Assembly (NCBI RefSeq): GCF_900142925.1
Contig: NZ_FRCN01000011.1
Span: 62,001-126,000 of the forward strand
Direction of reading: 5' to 3'
DNA length: 64,000 nucleotides
Source of the DNA: Chitinophaga sp. CF418
Lineage (GTDB): Bacteria > Bacteroidota > Bacteroidia > Chitinophagales > Chitinophagaceae
Of this stretch, positions 36,056 to 45,828 are shown one piece after another. Both the position numbers and the translations under genes were made by a program. The notes under the pieces are model-generated. The model ran no database searches, had not been told where the DNA came from, and saw nothing but the letters and a program-made list of their open reading frames with translations. Positions within the stretch are counted from its first letter, which is position 1. Every line of letters begins with the position of its first letter.

Positions 36056-36166
36056 CTATTCAACAAGTTTTAAGCAGTCGATTAAGGATCAAATTGAGCT
36101 CCTGGGAGGAAGGGCGTGTAGCTCAGCCGTCACAGGCAGGTTACGTGTTTGCCCGGGAACAAAAGA

Positions 36167-36835
36167 TTACCTGTTGTAATATTTGTTCACGGCGTCAGTC
36201 CGGCTTCTCACATGCAGTTTCTCATAGATATTGTGTACGTGCCTGCGTACAGTTTCAATGCTGATAAACAGATTGCTGGCGATCTCCTTGTACAGGAATC
36301 CTTTCGATAACTGATCCAGGATCTCTTTCTCCCTGGATGTCAATGCTTCCAGCGCCGGATTAGGTTTTGCCTGCTTCTGGAAATAGGCCACCACCCTGCG
36401 CGCTATCTGTGAGCTCATGGGAGAACCGCCTTCATGCAGATCGCGGATGGCGCCCAGCAACTCACTTGGCGGCGTCTTTTTCAGAATATATCCGCTGGCG
36501 CCCGCTTCCAGTGCCTGGAATATTTTATCGTCGTCCTCGTATACAGTCAACATCATGAAATGCATATCCGGGTATTCCCCCTTTAAACGGGCTATACACT
36601 CGATCCCATTCATACCGCCGGGAAGATTAAAGTCCATCAACACCACATTCGGCAACAAATTCGGGATCTGCTCCACCGCAGTCTCCGCATTGTTGAACGC
36701 CCCAATACAAGCATACCCATCCGAGCCATTAATCAGTAATTCCATGGCTGTACGGATATCATGGTTGTCTTCTACAATCGCCACAGAAATAATATCCATG
36801 TTATCCTGAGATTTCTTTTTCGAGTATACAGTCAT
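36167..36835 (-). CDS. NarL/LuxR-type response regulator
   Basis: This 222-aa two-component regulator has a receiver domain (about 14-130) with phospho-acceptor Asp68 in VVLMDFNLPGG and an acidic pocket in VEDNHD. A GerE-type helix-turn-helix is at about 158-222 (LTSREKEILDQLSKG, IETVRRHVHNIYEKL). An internal ATG at 36799 (MDIISVAIVED) is an alternative start that removes a 12-residue extension. It lies 69 bp downstream of the histidine kinase gene, its obvious partner. Confidence 0.92.
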   Translation of the reverse strand: MTVYSKKKSQDNMDIISVAIVEDNHDIRTAMELLINGSDGYACIGAFNNAETAVEQIPNLLPNVVLMDFNLPGGMNGIECIARLKGEYPDMHFMMLTVYEDDDKIFQALEAGASGYILKKTPPSELLGAIRDLHEGGSPMSSQIARRVVAYFQKQAKPNPALEALTSREKEILDQLSKGFLYKEIASNLFISIETVRRHVHNIYEKLHVRSRTDAVNKYYNR

Positions 36836-36894
36836 TTATAATCAGTTGTTATGTTTAGAGAGAGGTCAACGTAATACCACATTTATGTTATTTA

Positions 36895-36929
36895 CAAATC
36901 TAGACTAAATTAATGGGATATCTAACAAA
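36895..36929 (-). promoter_or_regulatory. Promoter-like elements for the response regulator
   Basis: On the minus strand, TTTG at 36926-36929 and TAGATTTG at 36895-36902 are separated by 23 bp, the same spacing as at 18226-18259. They overlap the last codons of the kinase gene, so the regulator may be transcribed separately as well as with the kinase. Confidence 0.4.
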
Positions 36930-39900
36930 ACTATCGTACCGTGATGCGATGTGATATCAGCATGTCCCCCTACCGCCTGCATTCTCTTCTGAATGTTCTT
37001 CAGGCCATTTCCAAACAACCGCACTTTCTCCTGATCAAAGCCTTTGCCATTGTCTTTTATCATAATCGTCATATTCTTATGCATCTCTATTTGTATTACT
37101 ACCTCAGAGGCCTGTGCATGTTTTACCACATTATGTAAGGATTCTTTTACTGCCAGGTATATATTACGCCTGGTCCCGCCACTTAGTTTAATATTGGGGA
37201 TAGATTCCGGGATATAAAACTGATGGGTTATATGGGCATGTTCCAGGAAGTCGGCTGCAAAACTACGCATATATGCAATCAGGTTTTCCAGGGAATCATT
37301 CGATGAATTCATCGCCCAGATGATTTCGCTCATTTTATCCACCAGCTCTCCCGCCGCTTCCGATATACGCTCCAGCTCTTTCGTCTGCGAAGTATCCGTT
37401 ATTTTCCGCTTGGCAATTTCACTTAAAAGGCGGATCGTAGACAGCCCCGACCCGAGATCGTCATGCATATCGCTGGAAATCCTCGCCCGCTCCTGATCTA
37501 CCGCCTGCTCTTTCTCCAGCTTCAACTTCTCGTGGCGGATCTTATAGTCAAGATATAATGTTGAAAAATAATAAGCTACTCCCAATAGTAGTAACAACAA
37601 CAGGAACCTGAACCACAGTGATTGCCAGAATGGTATCCGTATCGTTATTTCCAGTGTGGTAGGCGTTGAGTTCCAGATATCATCGTTATTGGACGCACGC
37701 ACATTGAACGTATAGGTACCCGGCCGCAGGTTCGTATAACGGGCCATCCGGAAGGCGCCAGCCTGTACCCAGTCCTCGTCCGCGCCATCCAGTTTGTACT
37801 GTACCTTGTTCTTCAGCGGATTAGTATATTCCAGCGGCACAAATTCAATGGCAATAGTATTATGGTTATAAGGCAGTTCTATCCTGCGAAGCAGCGACAG
37901 CGCCGTATCCGATTCATACGGTTTGTCCAGCACTTCCATCCGCATGATCACAACTTTCGGCTTCGACGGATTGTTCCTGAAGTCTTTAGGATAAAAACCG
38001 TTAGAACCCCGTATCCCGCCAAAGAAAAGTTCGCCGTCCACCGACTTGAAAAAAGCGCCGGTATTGAACTCATTGGATTGCAATCCATCTTCGTAATTGT
38101 AGGTCGTTATCTCATCATTGGCAGGATTGATCTGCGACAGTCCCTTGTTATGACTTACCCATATCCTGTCCTTCTCATCCAGCAGCACACCATACAGATA
38201 ATCATTGATCAGCGCCGGATAATCATAGCTATTGTAATGCTTTTTACGCAGGTTGTCATCGTCCAGTATGAACAGCCCTTTGGAGGTAGCCAGCAACAGC
38301 TCTTTGCTCGCTCTTTTGGTGATGGATTTTACGATGGTACCCGGCGGCAGCGTAATAAGATCCCAGCGTGCACTGCCCACTTTTTTTACATAGGCGGCCA
38401 CCTTCGTACCGACATACTTATTTCCAAGATAGTCTTCGTAATAGGTAGTCAGAATCTCATCGGGAAATTCATGTACGATCGCCACTTTGTATCCTCCCCG
38501 TTCTCCCCGGACCATCTGCAGCAGATAACTGCCATAGTTGAAATACACCTCTCCACTTGTACGTTTAAAGACAAAAGGATAAATATCTTCCTGTGGTGGT
38601 AAACCGGTGACTTTCATGTACTTTGTCAGGTCTTCAAACCTGCGGGTATGCACATTGAAAAGACCGATATGCATATCCGAAAAATGGAACCACAGGTGTT
38701 CAAAATCCTCTCTACAGATTGCATTCAGATTCTTAGCCGGAAAGATGCTCTTTCCCTCATCACCGGGAATACGTTCCATGAACTTCCCTCCTTTCTCATA
38801 AATATCCAGTCCGTCGTTCAGCAGGCCCACATAGAGCTTGCCGTCATCGTGCTTATACACAGCTCTCACCATATTGTGCGTAATGGCAGGAGAGCGGTAC
38901 AGGTTAAAGACTTTTTTATTGGGAGAATATTTCTTGATGCCATCGCCATCCGTACCCACCCACATATTGTCCGCAGCATCCCGGTACAGGTAGGTTACAA
39001 CGTTCCAGGAACGCGTTTCGGAACCGTTGAAGGAAACAATGCGGTTCACGATCTCATTACGCTTTACATTGTAAATCATAACGCCGTCAGTACCACCTAT
39101 CCAGATATTGCCGTTATGGTCCAGCTCAAGGCATAAAGGAACGAAATTCGCGTCTTTAGGATCGCGTTGATCGAAAGACAGATCGCTGTACTTATTCAGT
39201 TTTTTATTAAAAATGACCAGATGACCTTTGCTGGCAATAATCAGGGTATCCTTGTTCAGATTGCGGAGTACGATGTGGGAAGTAATACCGGGCAGACAGT
39301 AGGTGGTCAGTCGCATATTCTGCGTATTCATGGCCAGCAGCTCACCCGCTTCGAAATTCATCCAGATGGTGTTGCCGTCTTTATATACGGCGCTGGCTGC
39401 TATACCCCGCTGTAACATGGGTTTAGGGTACAGTATCACCTTCTTCTTGGCGTAGGTGGAATCGTCGAGTACATAAAGCCCTTTTGCCGGCCGCCATACC
39501 CACAAATTATGATGTACGGAATCTTCCCCCAGTATCCTGAATTTAATGCCGCTGTCGCGCTCGCCGTTATTCTCGTAGGTAGTATCTTCCAGCATGCTTT
39601 CGAAGGAGTTCTTATACTCATCGTACAGACTGATACCATAGTTATGCGTCAGTATCAGCTGATGCCGCCGGTTACGGTACAGGGAGTAGCCCTTATACCC
39701 TTTCAGGGCAAAGCGGTTAATCAATGCACGTCCCCCGTTGTTGTTCCGGACCACCAGGTTTCCTTTTCCCTGACCGGCACGTTCCTGTAGACTAGGATTG
39801 AACCTGTATTCATTGAACCCATATCCGTCGAATCGGTTGATGCCATCATGCGTAGCAATCCACATAAATCCCTGATTATCTTCCAGGATATCATATACCG

Positions 39901-40018
39901 AGTTCTGGGATAAACCTTCATTTACGCCGTAAGAATCGAAAATGTAGGGCTTATCCTGTGCGCTCAACACAGATACGGATAAGGTACATAGGAAAAAAAA
40001 TAATAAGGTCCTCGTCAT
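36905..40018 (-). CDS. Propeller-type sensor histidine kinase
   Basis: This 1037-aa sensor starts at the ATG MTRTLLFFFLCTLS; a TTG six codons upstream is less likely. A signal peptide (cleaved before Gln in LSAQDKP) is followed by a periplasmic two-component-regulator propeller (repeats such as NIWIGGTDGV, NMWVGTDGDGI). A Y_Y_Y Ig-like domain (about 690-770) and a membrane segment (FLLLLLLLGVAYYFS) follow. Next come a HisKA_3 dimerisation domain with phospho-His about residue 852 (SSDMHDDLGSG) and an HATPase domain (DNGKGFD, GNGLKNI). There is no receiver or AraC domain, so this is not a hybrid one-component sensor; it signals to the adjacent LuxR-type regulator. Periplasmic propellers of this kind often sense glycan fragments. 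Confidence 0.92.
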   Translation of the reverse strand: MTRTLLFFFLCTLSVSVLSAQDKPYIFDSYGVNEGLSQNSVYDILEDNQGFMWIATHDGINRFDGYGFNEYRFNPSLQERAGQGKGNLVVRNNNGGRALINRFALKGYKGYSLYRNRRHQLILTHNYGISLYDEYKNSFESMLEDTTYENNGERDSGIKFRILGEDSVHHNLWVWRPAKGLYVLDDSTYAKKKVILYPKPMLQRGIAASAVYKDGNTIWMNFEAGELLAMNTQNMRLTTYCLPGITSHIVLRNLNKDTLIIASKGHLVIFNKKLNKYSDLSFDQRDPKDANFVPLCLELDHNGNIWIGGTDGVMIYNVKRNEIVNRIVSFNGSETRSWNVVTYLYRDAADNMWVGTDGDGIKKYSPNKKVFNLYRSPAITHNMVRAVYKHDDGKLYVGLLNDGLDIYEKGGKFMERIPGDEGKSIFPAKNLNAICREDFEHLWFHFSDMHIGLFNVHTRRFEDLTKYMKVTGLPPQEDIYPFVFKRTSGEVYFNYGSYLLQMVRGERGGYKVAIVHEFPDEILTTYYEDYLGNKYVGTKVAAYVKKVGSARWDLITLPPGTIVKSITKRASKELLLATSKGLFILDDDNLRKKHYNSYDYPALINDYLYGVLLDEKDRIWVSHNKGLSQINPANDEITTYNYEDGLQSNEFNTGAFFKSVDGELFFGGIRGSNGFYPKDFRNNPSKPKVVIMRMEVLDKPYESDTALSLLRRIELPYNHNTIAIEFVPLEYTNPLKNKVQYKLDGADEDWVQAGAFRMARYTNLRPGTYTFNVRASNNDDIWNSTPTTLEITIRIPFWQSLWFRFLLLLLLLGVAYYFSTLYLDYKIRHEKLKLEKEQAVDQERARISSDMHDDLGSGLSTIRLLSEIAKRKITDTSQTKELERISEAAGELVDKMSEIIWAMNSSNDSLENLIAYMRSFAADFLEHAHITHQFYIPESIPNIKLSGGTRRNIYLAVKESLHNVVKHAQASEVVIQIEMHKNMTIMIKDNGKGFDQEKVRLFGNGLKNIQKRMQAVGGHADITSHHGTIVLLDIPLI

Positions 40019-40176
40019 CTGCGCCCGCGATTGCAATGCTTTTAAGTAATAGAGGTTATTAAAATACTGAGTCCACTATAACGCAGTGCTTGCAAATATA
40101 TAAATCTACCGCACACTTTCTAATGATTTTGTATTTTTCTTCCCGCAATACAATCCCATTAAAAACACAAAAAAAC

Positions 40177-41238
40177 ATGCCCGGAAAAACTTCAGCAGCT
40201 ACAGTCAAGGTTTCACAGTATAAAACACTCATTTTCACTCTGTTTTTGCCATTGCTTTTTTTACATGCAACGGCTCAGTCCGGGTACAGCATCCATCAAC
40301 AGGATCCCCCTCCCATTAAAAGCATCCGGGGAATGAGCGTGCTCAATAACGGTGTTATCTGGATTTCGGGTACGGAAGGCAAAGTAGGCCGTTCTACCGA
40401 TTATGGCGCTCACTGGGACTGGATCACGGTACCAGGCTATGATACCTGCGACTGGCGCTCGCTCGTAGCTTTCAGTGATAAGCGGGCGCTGCTGCTAAAT
40501 GCAGGAGAACCAGCCCATTTGCTGCTCACCACCGATGGAGGCGCTACCTGGAAGGAAGTGTATTCCAATCATACAAAAGGCGTTTTCTTTGACGGCATGG
40601 CCTTCCGTAACGCAAAGGAAGGTATTGCCATCGGCGACCCCATCAACGGCAGGTTTACCATCATCCGTACAAAAGACAGTGGTAATACCTGGCAGGCAGA
40701 TCCTTTTGAGGCCTCACCTCTTGCAAAAGAAGGTGAAGCTATCTTTGCTGCCAGCGGTACCAGCGTACGCATCATGCCCGGCGGACAAGCCTGCTTTATC
40801 ACAGGTGGCACGAACAGCCGTTTCATCAGTGGATGGGAAAAGTGGTCACCCGTGGAATGGAGCTTCATACATGGTAGTTCCGGCACAGGTGCATTCTCCG
40901 TTGCTTTTGCAGATAAACAACATGGTGTTGCTGTGGGCGGCGATTACACAAAAGACACTGTTACTACCGGCAACTGTCTTGTCACAAAAGACGGCGGCCG
41001 TAGCTGGCAGCCAGTTGTTACGCCTCCGGCTGGTTATCGTTCCTGCGTACAATATATTGGCCATGATACATTCGTTGCAACAGGCACATCCGGCACAGAT
41101 ATTTCTGAAGATGGCGGTCTCAACTGGTATAAGATCAGTAAGGAAGGATATCATGTGGCAGGTATGGCTCCTGCGGGCAAACGTGTATGGCTGGCTGGCA
41201 GCAAAAAGCTTGCAAGTTTCGGCAGGTTTAAATTATAA
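40177..41238 (+). CDS. Exported YCF48-like/BNR beta-propeller protein
   Basis: This 353-aa protein begins MPGKTSAATVKVSQ at an ATG; an in-frame TTG further upstream adds an unlikely extension. A hydrophobic signal segment ends HATA before Gln. The mature part is a beta-propeller with recurrent BNR/YCF48 motifs (TDGGATWKEV, KDSGNTWQAD, KDGGRSWQPV, DGGLNWYKI). Such proteins are annotated as oxidoreductases or photosystem assembly-like factors, but a catalytic role is not evident. It is divergent from the histidine kinase gene and is probably periplasmic. Confidence 0.8.
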   Translation: MPGKTSAATVKVSQYKTLIFTLFLPLLFLHATAQSGYSIHQQDPPPIKSIRGMSVLNNGVIWISGTEGKVGRSTDYGAHWDWITVPGYDTCDWRSLVAFSDKRALLLNAGEPAHLLLTTDGGATWKEVYSNHTKGVFFDGMAFRNAKEGIAIGDPINGRFTIIRTKDSGNTWQADPFEASPLAKEGEAIFAASGTSVRIMPGGQACFITGGTNSRFISGWEKWSPVEWSFIHGSSGTGAFSVAFADKQHGVAVGGDYTKDTVTTGNCLVTKDGGRSWQPVVTPPAGYRSCVQYIGHDTFVATGTSGTDISEDGGLNWYKISKEGYHVAGMAPAGKRVWLAGSKKLASFGRFKL

Positions 41239-41544
41239 ATTTCCTCCACATAAAAGGGGTGCTGCTAAAGCACCCCCGGAGAAAAATAGGTTAAAGCAAA
41301 AAGTACATTATTGATTCTCAAGATAAGGTATACACGAATATGTTACATTGGTATTTTAGCGAATGTGTTAATTTTACCAGTAAACGATTAGTAAACAGCA
41401 TCCATCGCAAAACAATGTGATAACAATATTTTTATCTAATTTGGGTGCTGACAGGGAATGGGAATCAAGGTGTTCAACGGTACTACAACTGTTACAAGCG
41501 GTATTATTACCGGAACGTTGATTCGGGAAACTTAAAAGCCAATT
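41239..41544. other. Spacer before the GH31 gene
   Basis: It contains the hairpin at 41256-41276 and otherwise AT-rich sequence. The promoter of the GH31 gene should be here; no complete TAnnTTTG box was identified (TAATTTGG near 41440 is one base off). Confidence 0.5.
41256..41276. terminator. Hairpin after the YCF48-like gene
   Basis: GGGGTGCT pairs with AGCACCCC around a 5-nt loop 18 bp past the stop codon. The T run lies on the minus-strand side, so termination efficiency in the gene direction is uncertain. Confidence 0.5.
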
Positions 41545-43938
41545 ATGCAAGTAACAACCTCATCGGGTAAATATTCGGCCAAACATTATCCGGATATAAT
41601 TAAAGAGTGGAAAAAAGAAGGGAACTACTTCTATTTTTATACATCAGAAACCATACTGGAAGTCAGAATCATTTCAGATAAGATCGTTCGCTTCCGCTAC
41701 GCAGCAGACGGCAACTTTCAAAGGGACTTCTCCTATGCTGTCAGCGACCGGCTTGAAGAATCTCCGGTGAATTTCGGATTGCACGAATTCGAAGAGAATT
41801 TCGAAATATATACCGAAGCCTTACGCATTTATATCTCCAGGGATGATATGCGCCTTACTATCACTGATACCGAAGGCGTCATCATCAACCAGGACGAACT
41901 TGGCTTCCATTGGCAGTACTATCTGCAGAAAGGCGGCAAGATCGTATACTGCTCCAAACAGATCCAGGAAGACGAATACTTCTTCGGAATGGGTGATAAA
42001 CCCACCGATCTGAACCTTCACGGCAAACGCCTGGAGAACTATGGAACAGACGCATATGGTTTCCAGAAAGACACTGATCCTTTATACCGTAACATTCCTT
42101 TCTACTATGGTCTGCATCGTGGAAAAGCATATGGTATCTTCTTCGATAATACCTTCCGTACCATCTTCGATTTCGGTAAAGAAAGAGAAAATGTGACCAG
42201 CTTCTGGGCAAGGGGCGGTGAAATGAATTATTACTTCATTTACGGGCCTGAATTGATGAAAGTGGCTGAAGGATATGCCAGTATCACCGGCACGGCGGAA
42301 TTGCCGCCTTTATGGGCGCTGGGCTATCAGCAATGCCGCTGGAGCTACTACCCCGATAAAAGAGTAAAGGAAATAGCGACTGAGTTCCGTAAACGCCAGA
42401 TCCCCTGTGATGTGATCCACCTGGATATTGATTACATGGAAGGATTCCGCTGTTTTACCTGGAGCAAGGAAGGATTCCCTGATCCCGTAGGACTGATTAA
42501 GGAACTGTCAGCACAGGGTTTCAAAGTGGTAGTAATCATAGACCCGGGTATCAAAGTAGATCCCGATTACAACATCTATAAACAGGGTATACAAAACAAT
42601 TACTTCTGTAAAAGACAGGATGGTGCACTCATGGAAGGTGATGTATGGCCCGGCAAATGTGTGTTCCCCGATTATACCAATCCTGAAGTACGTAAATGGT
42701 GGGCTGGACTCTTCAAAGAACTGGTGGACGCAGGTGTCAGAGGTGTGTGGAATGATATGAACGAACCGGCAGTATTTGAAATGGGTACTTTCCCTGAAGA
42801 CGTGCGTCACGATTACGACGGGGAAGCCGTGAGTCACCGTAAGGCGCACAATGTGTACGGACACCTGATGAGTAAAGCGACCGCGGCCGGTATGCGGAAA
42901 TACCTCATGCCTAACAGGCCCTTCGTGATATCCCGCTCCTGCTATGCAGGTGCACAACGGTGGACCTCCTTCTGGACAGGCGATAACGTATCCAGCTGGG
43001 ATCACCTGTGGCTGGCCTCTATTCAATGCCAGCGTCTCTCCGTATCAGGTATCTCCTTTGCGGGAAGTGATATCGGTGGTTTTATCGGTGAACCGGATGG
43101 AGAACTTTATGTACGCTGGATACAATTAGCTGTATTCCATCCGCTGATGCGTACCCACTCGGCCAGTAATGAAACCGGCTTTAACCAGGAACCCTGGAGC
43201 TTCGGAACAGAATATGAAACAGTAGCCAGGAAATTCATTCAGCTGCGTTATCACCTGCTGCCTTATCTCTACACTACTTTCTGGCAATACAGCCGCTGGG
43301 GCACACCTATGGTCCGCCCGCTGGCATTCGTCGCCCAGCACGATAAACAGACCTATGATCGCTCACATGAATTTATGCTGGGAGATTCCCTGCTGATCAG
43401 TCATGTGTCTCAACGGGGTATGAAAGAGAAGGAAATATACCTGCCGGAAGGACAATGGTACTATTACTGGAATGACCAGGTATATAACGGTGGACAGATT
43501 ATCAAAATAGCCACACCGCTGGATGAGATGCCGCTCTTCGTAAAGGCGGGGACCGTAATCCCGAACTATCAGAAGATCCAGCACGTAGATGAACGCAACA
43601 CAGAAGAGATGATCTTACAGGCGTATTATTCTACTGAGGAAACAAGCAGCTCCCTGTATGAAGATGCAGGCGATCATTATGGATATAAAAACGGGCAGTA
43701 TAACGATATCCGGTTCAAACAGACTTCGGAAAAACATCGTTTCGCACTACGTAAAAAATATTTCGGTCAGTATAACGCCGCGTACAGAAGACATAACATA
43801 AACGTACATGGCTTACCGTTCAAAGCAAAGGAATACATTGTGGATGGACAGGCTATAAAGCTTACTGCTGCTAACTTTGTGGGGAATGTGTTAAATATTG
43901 TCGTAGACAGGAAATTTGAAAATATCGTTATCAGGTAG
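41545..43938 (+). CDS. Glycoside hydrolase family 31 alpha-glucosidase-type enzyme
   Basis: This 797-aa protein has no signal peptide, so it should act in the cytoplasm on imported oligosaccharides or glycogen-derived glucans. The N-terminal beta domain has PPLWALGYQQCRWSYYPDKR leading into the (beta/alpha)8 barrel. The nucleophile is Asp404 in WNDMNEP, and the acid/base region is GSDIGGF (Asp509). The C-terminal part holds the usual beta domains and a DUF5110-like end. The substrate is probably alpha-glucosides, but GH31 also contains xylosidases. It is transcribed singly, with a strong terminator 29 bp downstream. Confidence 0.92.
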   Translation: MQVTTSSGKYSAKHYPDIIKEWKKEGNYFYFYTSETILEVRIISDKIVRFRYAADGNFQRDFSYAVSDRLEESPVNFGLHEFEENFEIYTEALRIYISRDDMRLTITDTEGVIINQDELGFHWQYYLQKGGKIVYCSKQIQEDEYFFGMGDKPTDLNLHGKRLENYGTDAYGFQKDTDPLYRNIPFYYGLHRGKAYGIFFDNTFRTIFDFGKERENVTSFWARGGEMNYYFIYGPELMKVAEGYASITGTAELPPLWALGYQQCRWSYYPDKRVKEIATEFRKRQIPCDVIHLDIDYMEGFRCFTWSKEGFPDPVGLIKELSAQGFKVVVIIDPGIKVDPDYNIYKQGIQNNYFCKRQDGALMEGDVWPGKCVFPDYTNPEVRKWWAGLFKELVDAGVRGVWNDMNEPAVFEMGTFPEDVRHDYDGEAVSHRKAHNVYGHLMSKATAAGMRKYLMPNRPFVISRSCYAGAQRWTSFWTGDNVSSWDHLWLASIQCQRLSVSGISFAGSDIGGFIGEPDGELYVRWIQLAVFHPLMRTHSASNETGFNQEPWSFGTEYETVARKFIQLRYHLLPYLYTTFWQYSRWGTPMVRPLAFVAQHDKQTYDRSHEFMLGDSLLISHVSQRGMKEKEIYLPEGQWYYYWNDQVYNGGQIIKIATPLDEMPLFVKAGTVIPNYQKIQHVDERNTEEMILQAYYSTEETSSSLYEDAGDHYGYKNGQYNDIRFKQTSEKHRFALRKKYFGQYNAAYRRHNINVHGLPFKAKEYIVDGQAIKLTAANFVGNVLNIVVDRKFENIVIR

Positions 43939-44509
43939 TATACTGCTTCGATCAGCTTCTCAATTATAAATCCCAAATTCTGCAGAGAATTTGGGATTTG
44001 TAGTTTTAAACCCTACATAAAAAAAAAGGGCACATTAGATTGAGATCTTAGTGCCTTTTCATAACCTATGCCAACTTTAGAGTTATCCAAAATTAACATG
44101 TTATAACTGATACACAAAGCATACGAACGTCGTAAAGCCAAAATGAACAAAATGAACGGAGTAAAATTCGCTGAACGGATGAGTTTTGTTAATATTAGGT
44201 TACAAAATGATTCCCAAATGATTAACAATATCATTTATTAACAACTCATTCACTTTCTTCATGAGTTAATTAGTGTCATGCCACCCGATTTGTTACTTTC
44301 ATTAGTGTCGTACTCATGCTACAGTTTGTTAATACTACTCCACGATCATCATTTTTTTTGTGAGAATTTCAACCGGCCAAAGCTGTTATACAATGGGTTA
44401 TACTATAAATCTGGCATACGCGGCATAATAGTTGTGCCTACTCTCACGATTCAATTCTATTTCCTCCGTTAAATGGAACCCATTTTTTAACCTTTCAAAA
44501 TTCATTCTT
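43939..44509. other. AT-rich gene-free region between the GH31 and KGG genes
   Basis: After the GH31 terminator there is a second imperfect hairpin (AAAAGGGCAC with GTGCCTTTT, about 44021-44060). The rest is AT-rich with a repeated ATTAGTGTC word near 44270 and 44302. The promoter of the stress-protein gene should lie in the right half. No family-like coding region is seen. Confidence 0.6.
43968..44006 (+). terminator. Terminator of the GH31 gene
   Basis: A perfect 14-bp stem, AAATCCCAAATTCT/AGAATTTGGGATTT, with a GCAG loop and TGTAGTTTT after it. Confidence 0.85.
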
Positions 44510-44896
44510 ATGGCTGCAGAACAAAGCAATCAATTCACACAAGAACAGGAAAAACTGGAAAGGGATCAGATGCGCGAAGCAAGGGACTCAGGAGCACATG
44601 CAGAGAACAAACAATCAACTACATCCGACGAAAAGAGTACTACAAACCGCAAAGATAAACGTGGTTTCGCATCCATGGATGCAGCGATGCAACGCGCTAT
44701 AGCCAGTAAAGGCGGTCGCGCAGCTCATGCTCAGGGTGTTGCTCACGAATTTAACTCTGCTGAAGCCCGGGAGGCCGGACGTAAAGGTGGAGTAGCTGTC
44801 AGCAGAAACAGGCAGCACATGGCCGAAATCGGTAAAAAAGGTGGTGAAGCTGCTCACAACAAGAGGAAGAAGGATAATTCCAATTCGTCGGTGTAA
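44510..44896 (+). CDS. KGG-repeat general stress protein
   Basis: This 128-aa hydrophilic protein starts MAAEQSNQFTQEQEK; the longer reading adds a hydrophobic leader that is not part of the family. The N-terminal third is charged and presumably disordered. Three KGG motifs follow (IASKGGRAAHAQG, AGRKGGVAVSRNR, IGKKGGEAAHNKR), as in GsiB/con-10 stress proteins, which are linked to desiccation and general stress. The tail is Lys/Asn-rich. The long upstream region suggests its own regulation. Confidence 0.88.
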   Translation: MAAEQSNQFTQEQEKLERDQMREARDSGAHAENKQSTTSDEKSTTNRKDKRGFASMDAAMQRAIASKGGRAAHAQGVAHEFNSAEAREAGRKGGVAVSRNRQHMAEIGKKGGEAAHNKRKKDNSNSSV

Positions 44897-44928
44897 ACGC
44901 TACTCCCCATTTCAATTTCTCTTTCCTT

Positions 44929-44980
44929 AAAAAGGAATGCCTGGCATGTATTTCATATATACCAGGCGTTCCTTTTTTTT
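44929..44980 (+). terminator. Terminator of the KGG stress gene
   Basis: AAAAAGGAATGCCTGG pairs with CCAGGCGTTCCTTTTT (one mismatch) around a 20-nt AT-rich loop, followed by eight T residues. Confidence 0.85.
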
Positions 44981-45018
44981 ATATTTGTTGAATATTTTAA
45001 TCGTTAAAACAAGCATCC

Positions 45019-45687
45019 TTGCAAAAACTAACTGCCAACTCCCGACAGCTTTATCCTTTTCTAATTCCCTATCTCATCCTCCTTATCCTGGTACTTGTCT
45101 TCAAAATATTATACTCCAAGGAGGACATTTATTTCTTCATCAACGGACTTCATTTCCCCGCGGGAGATGTTTTCTTTCCTTACATGACTGAATTCGGCAG
45201 CACCGTAACCGCTGTAGTGGCCTGCCTGCTCCTGCTTTTCGTCAGTTACCGCAGCAGTGTGCTTATGGCCTCCAGTCTCATACTGACTACGCTGATCAAT
45301 GTGCCGCTAAAGAACCTGTTCTTTGCACCAAGGCCCAGGCTCTATTTTGCCGGAAGCGCACATCCAATCTACTACGTGCCCGATATGGAAGTACTTTCCA
45401 ACAATTTCAGCTTCCCCTCCGGGCATACTGTATGTGCCTTTACAATGGCCATCGTGCTGACATACATTACTCCCCGGAAAACCTTCGGATATCTTTACCT
45501 CCTGCTGGCCCTCCTCGTGGCTTATTCCCGTATGTATATGAGCCAGCACTTCCTGGAAGATGTTACCGCAGGTTCTGCTCTTGCCACGGTGGTTACCATC
45601 ATTTGGCTCTCCTGGTTCGATAGCAGGCCATTTCTTAATGATTCACGCTGGAATGGATCCCTGAGCAGGAAAAGGAATGCCGCGTAA
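45019..45687 (+). CDS. PAP2-family membrane phosphatase
   Basis: This 222-aa integral membrane protein carries the three acid-phosphatase motifs: KNLFFAPRPR, PSGH (SFPSGHTVC) and SRMYMSQHFLEDV with the catalytic His. Such enzymes act on undecaprenyl or phosphatidylglycerol phosphates or other lipid phosphates on the outer face of the inner membrane. The start appears to be TTG (product MQKLTANSRQLYPF). An in-frame stop lies 21 bp upstream, and the first internal ATG would delete the first membrane span. Five to six membrane segments are visible. It may recycle the polyprenyl carrier used by surface glycan genes. Confidence 0.88.
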   Translation: MQKLTANSRQLYPFLIPYLILLILVLVFKILYSKEDIYFFINGLHFPAGDVFFPYMTEFGSTVTAVVACLLLLFVSYRSSVLMASSLILTTLINVPLKNLFFAPRPRLYFAGSAHPIYYVPDMEVLSNNFSFPSGHTVCAFTMAIVLTYITPRKTFGYLYLLLALLVAYSRMYMSQHFLEDVTAGSALATVVTIIWLSWFDSRPFLNDSRWNGSLSRKRNAA

Positions 45688-45701
45688 TATATACTACAAA
45701 T

Positions 45702-45738
45702 AAAAGCTCCCTGGCCGACGACCAGGGAGCCTGAAGAT
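45702..45738 (-). terminator. Terminator between convergent genes
   Basis: GCTCCCTGG (45706-45714) pairs with CCAGGGAGC (45722-45730). The T run (TTTTATTT) is on the minus strand, so it serves mainly the MORN-repeat gene and blocks read-through from the PAP2 gene less well. Confidence 0.7.
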
Positions 45739-45828
45739 TTTCTTTAATGAGACCATGTAACAGTTCTGTGTAACAGTTGGGCCCCGCCTTGATGGGGATT
45801 TATCCCTATAAAGTTCCTCCGGAAAGAC

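Noticed and set aside
36104..36165. tRNA-like string (GTGTAGCTCAGCC) after the microprotein genes
   Set aside because: No acceptor stem, anticodon arm or T-loop can be folded around it; only a D-arm-like word is present.
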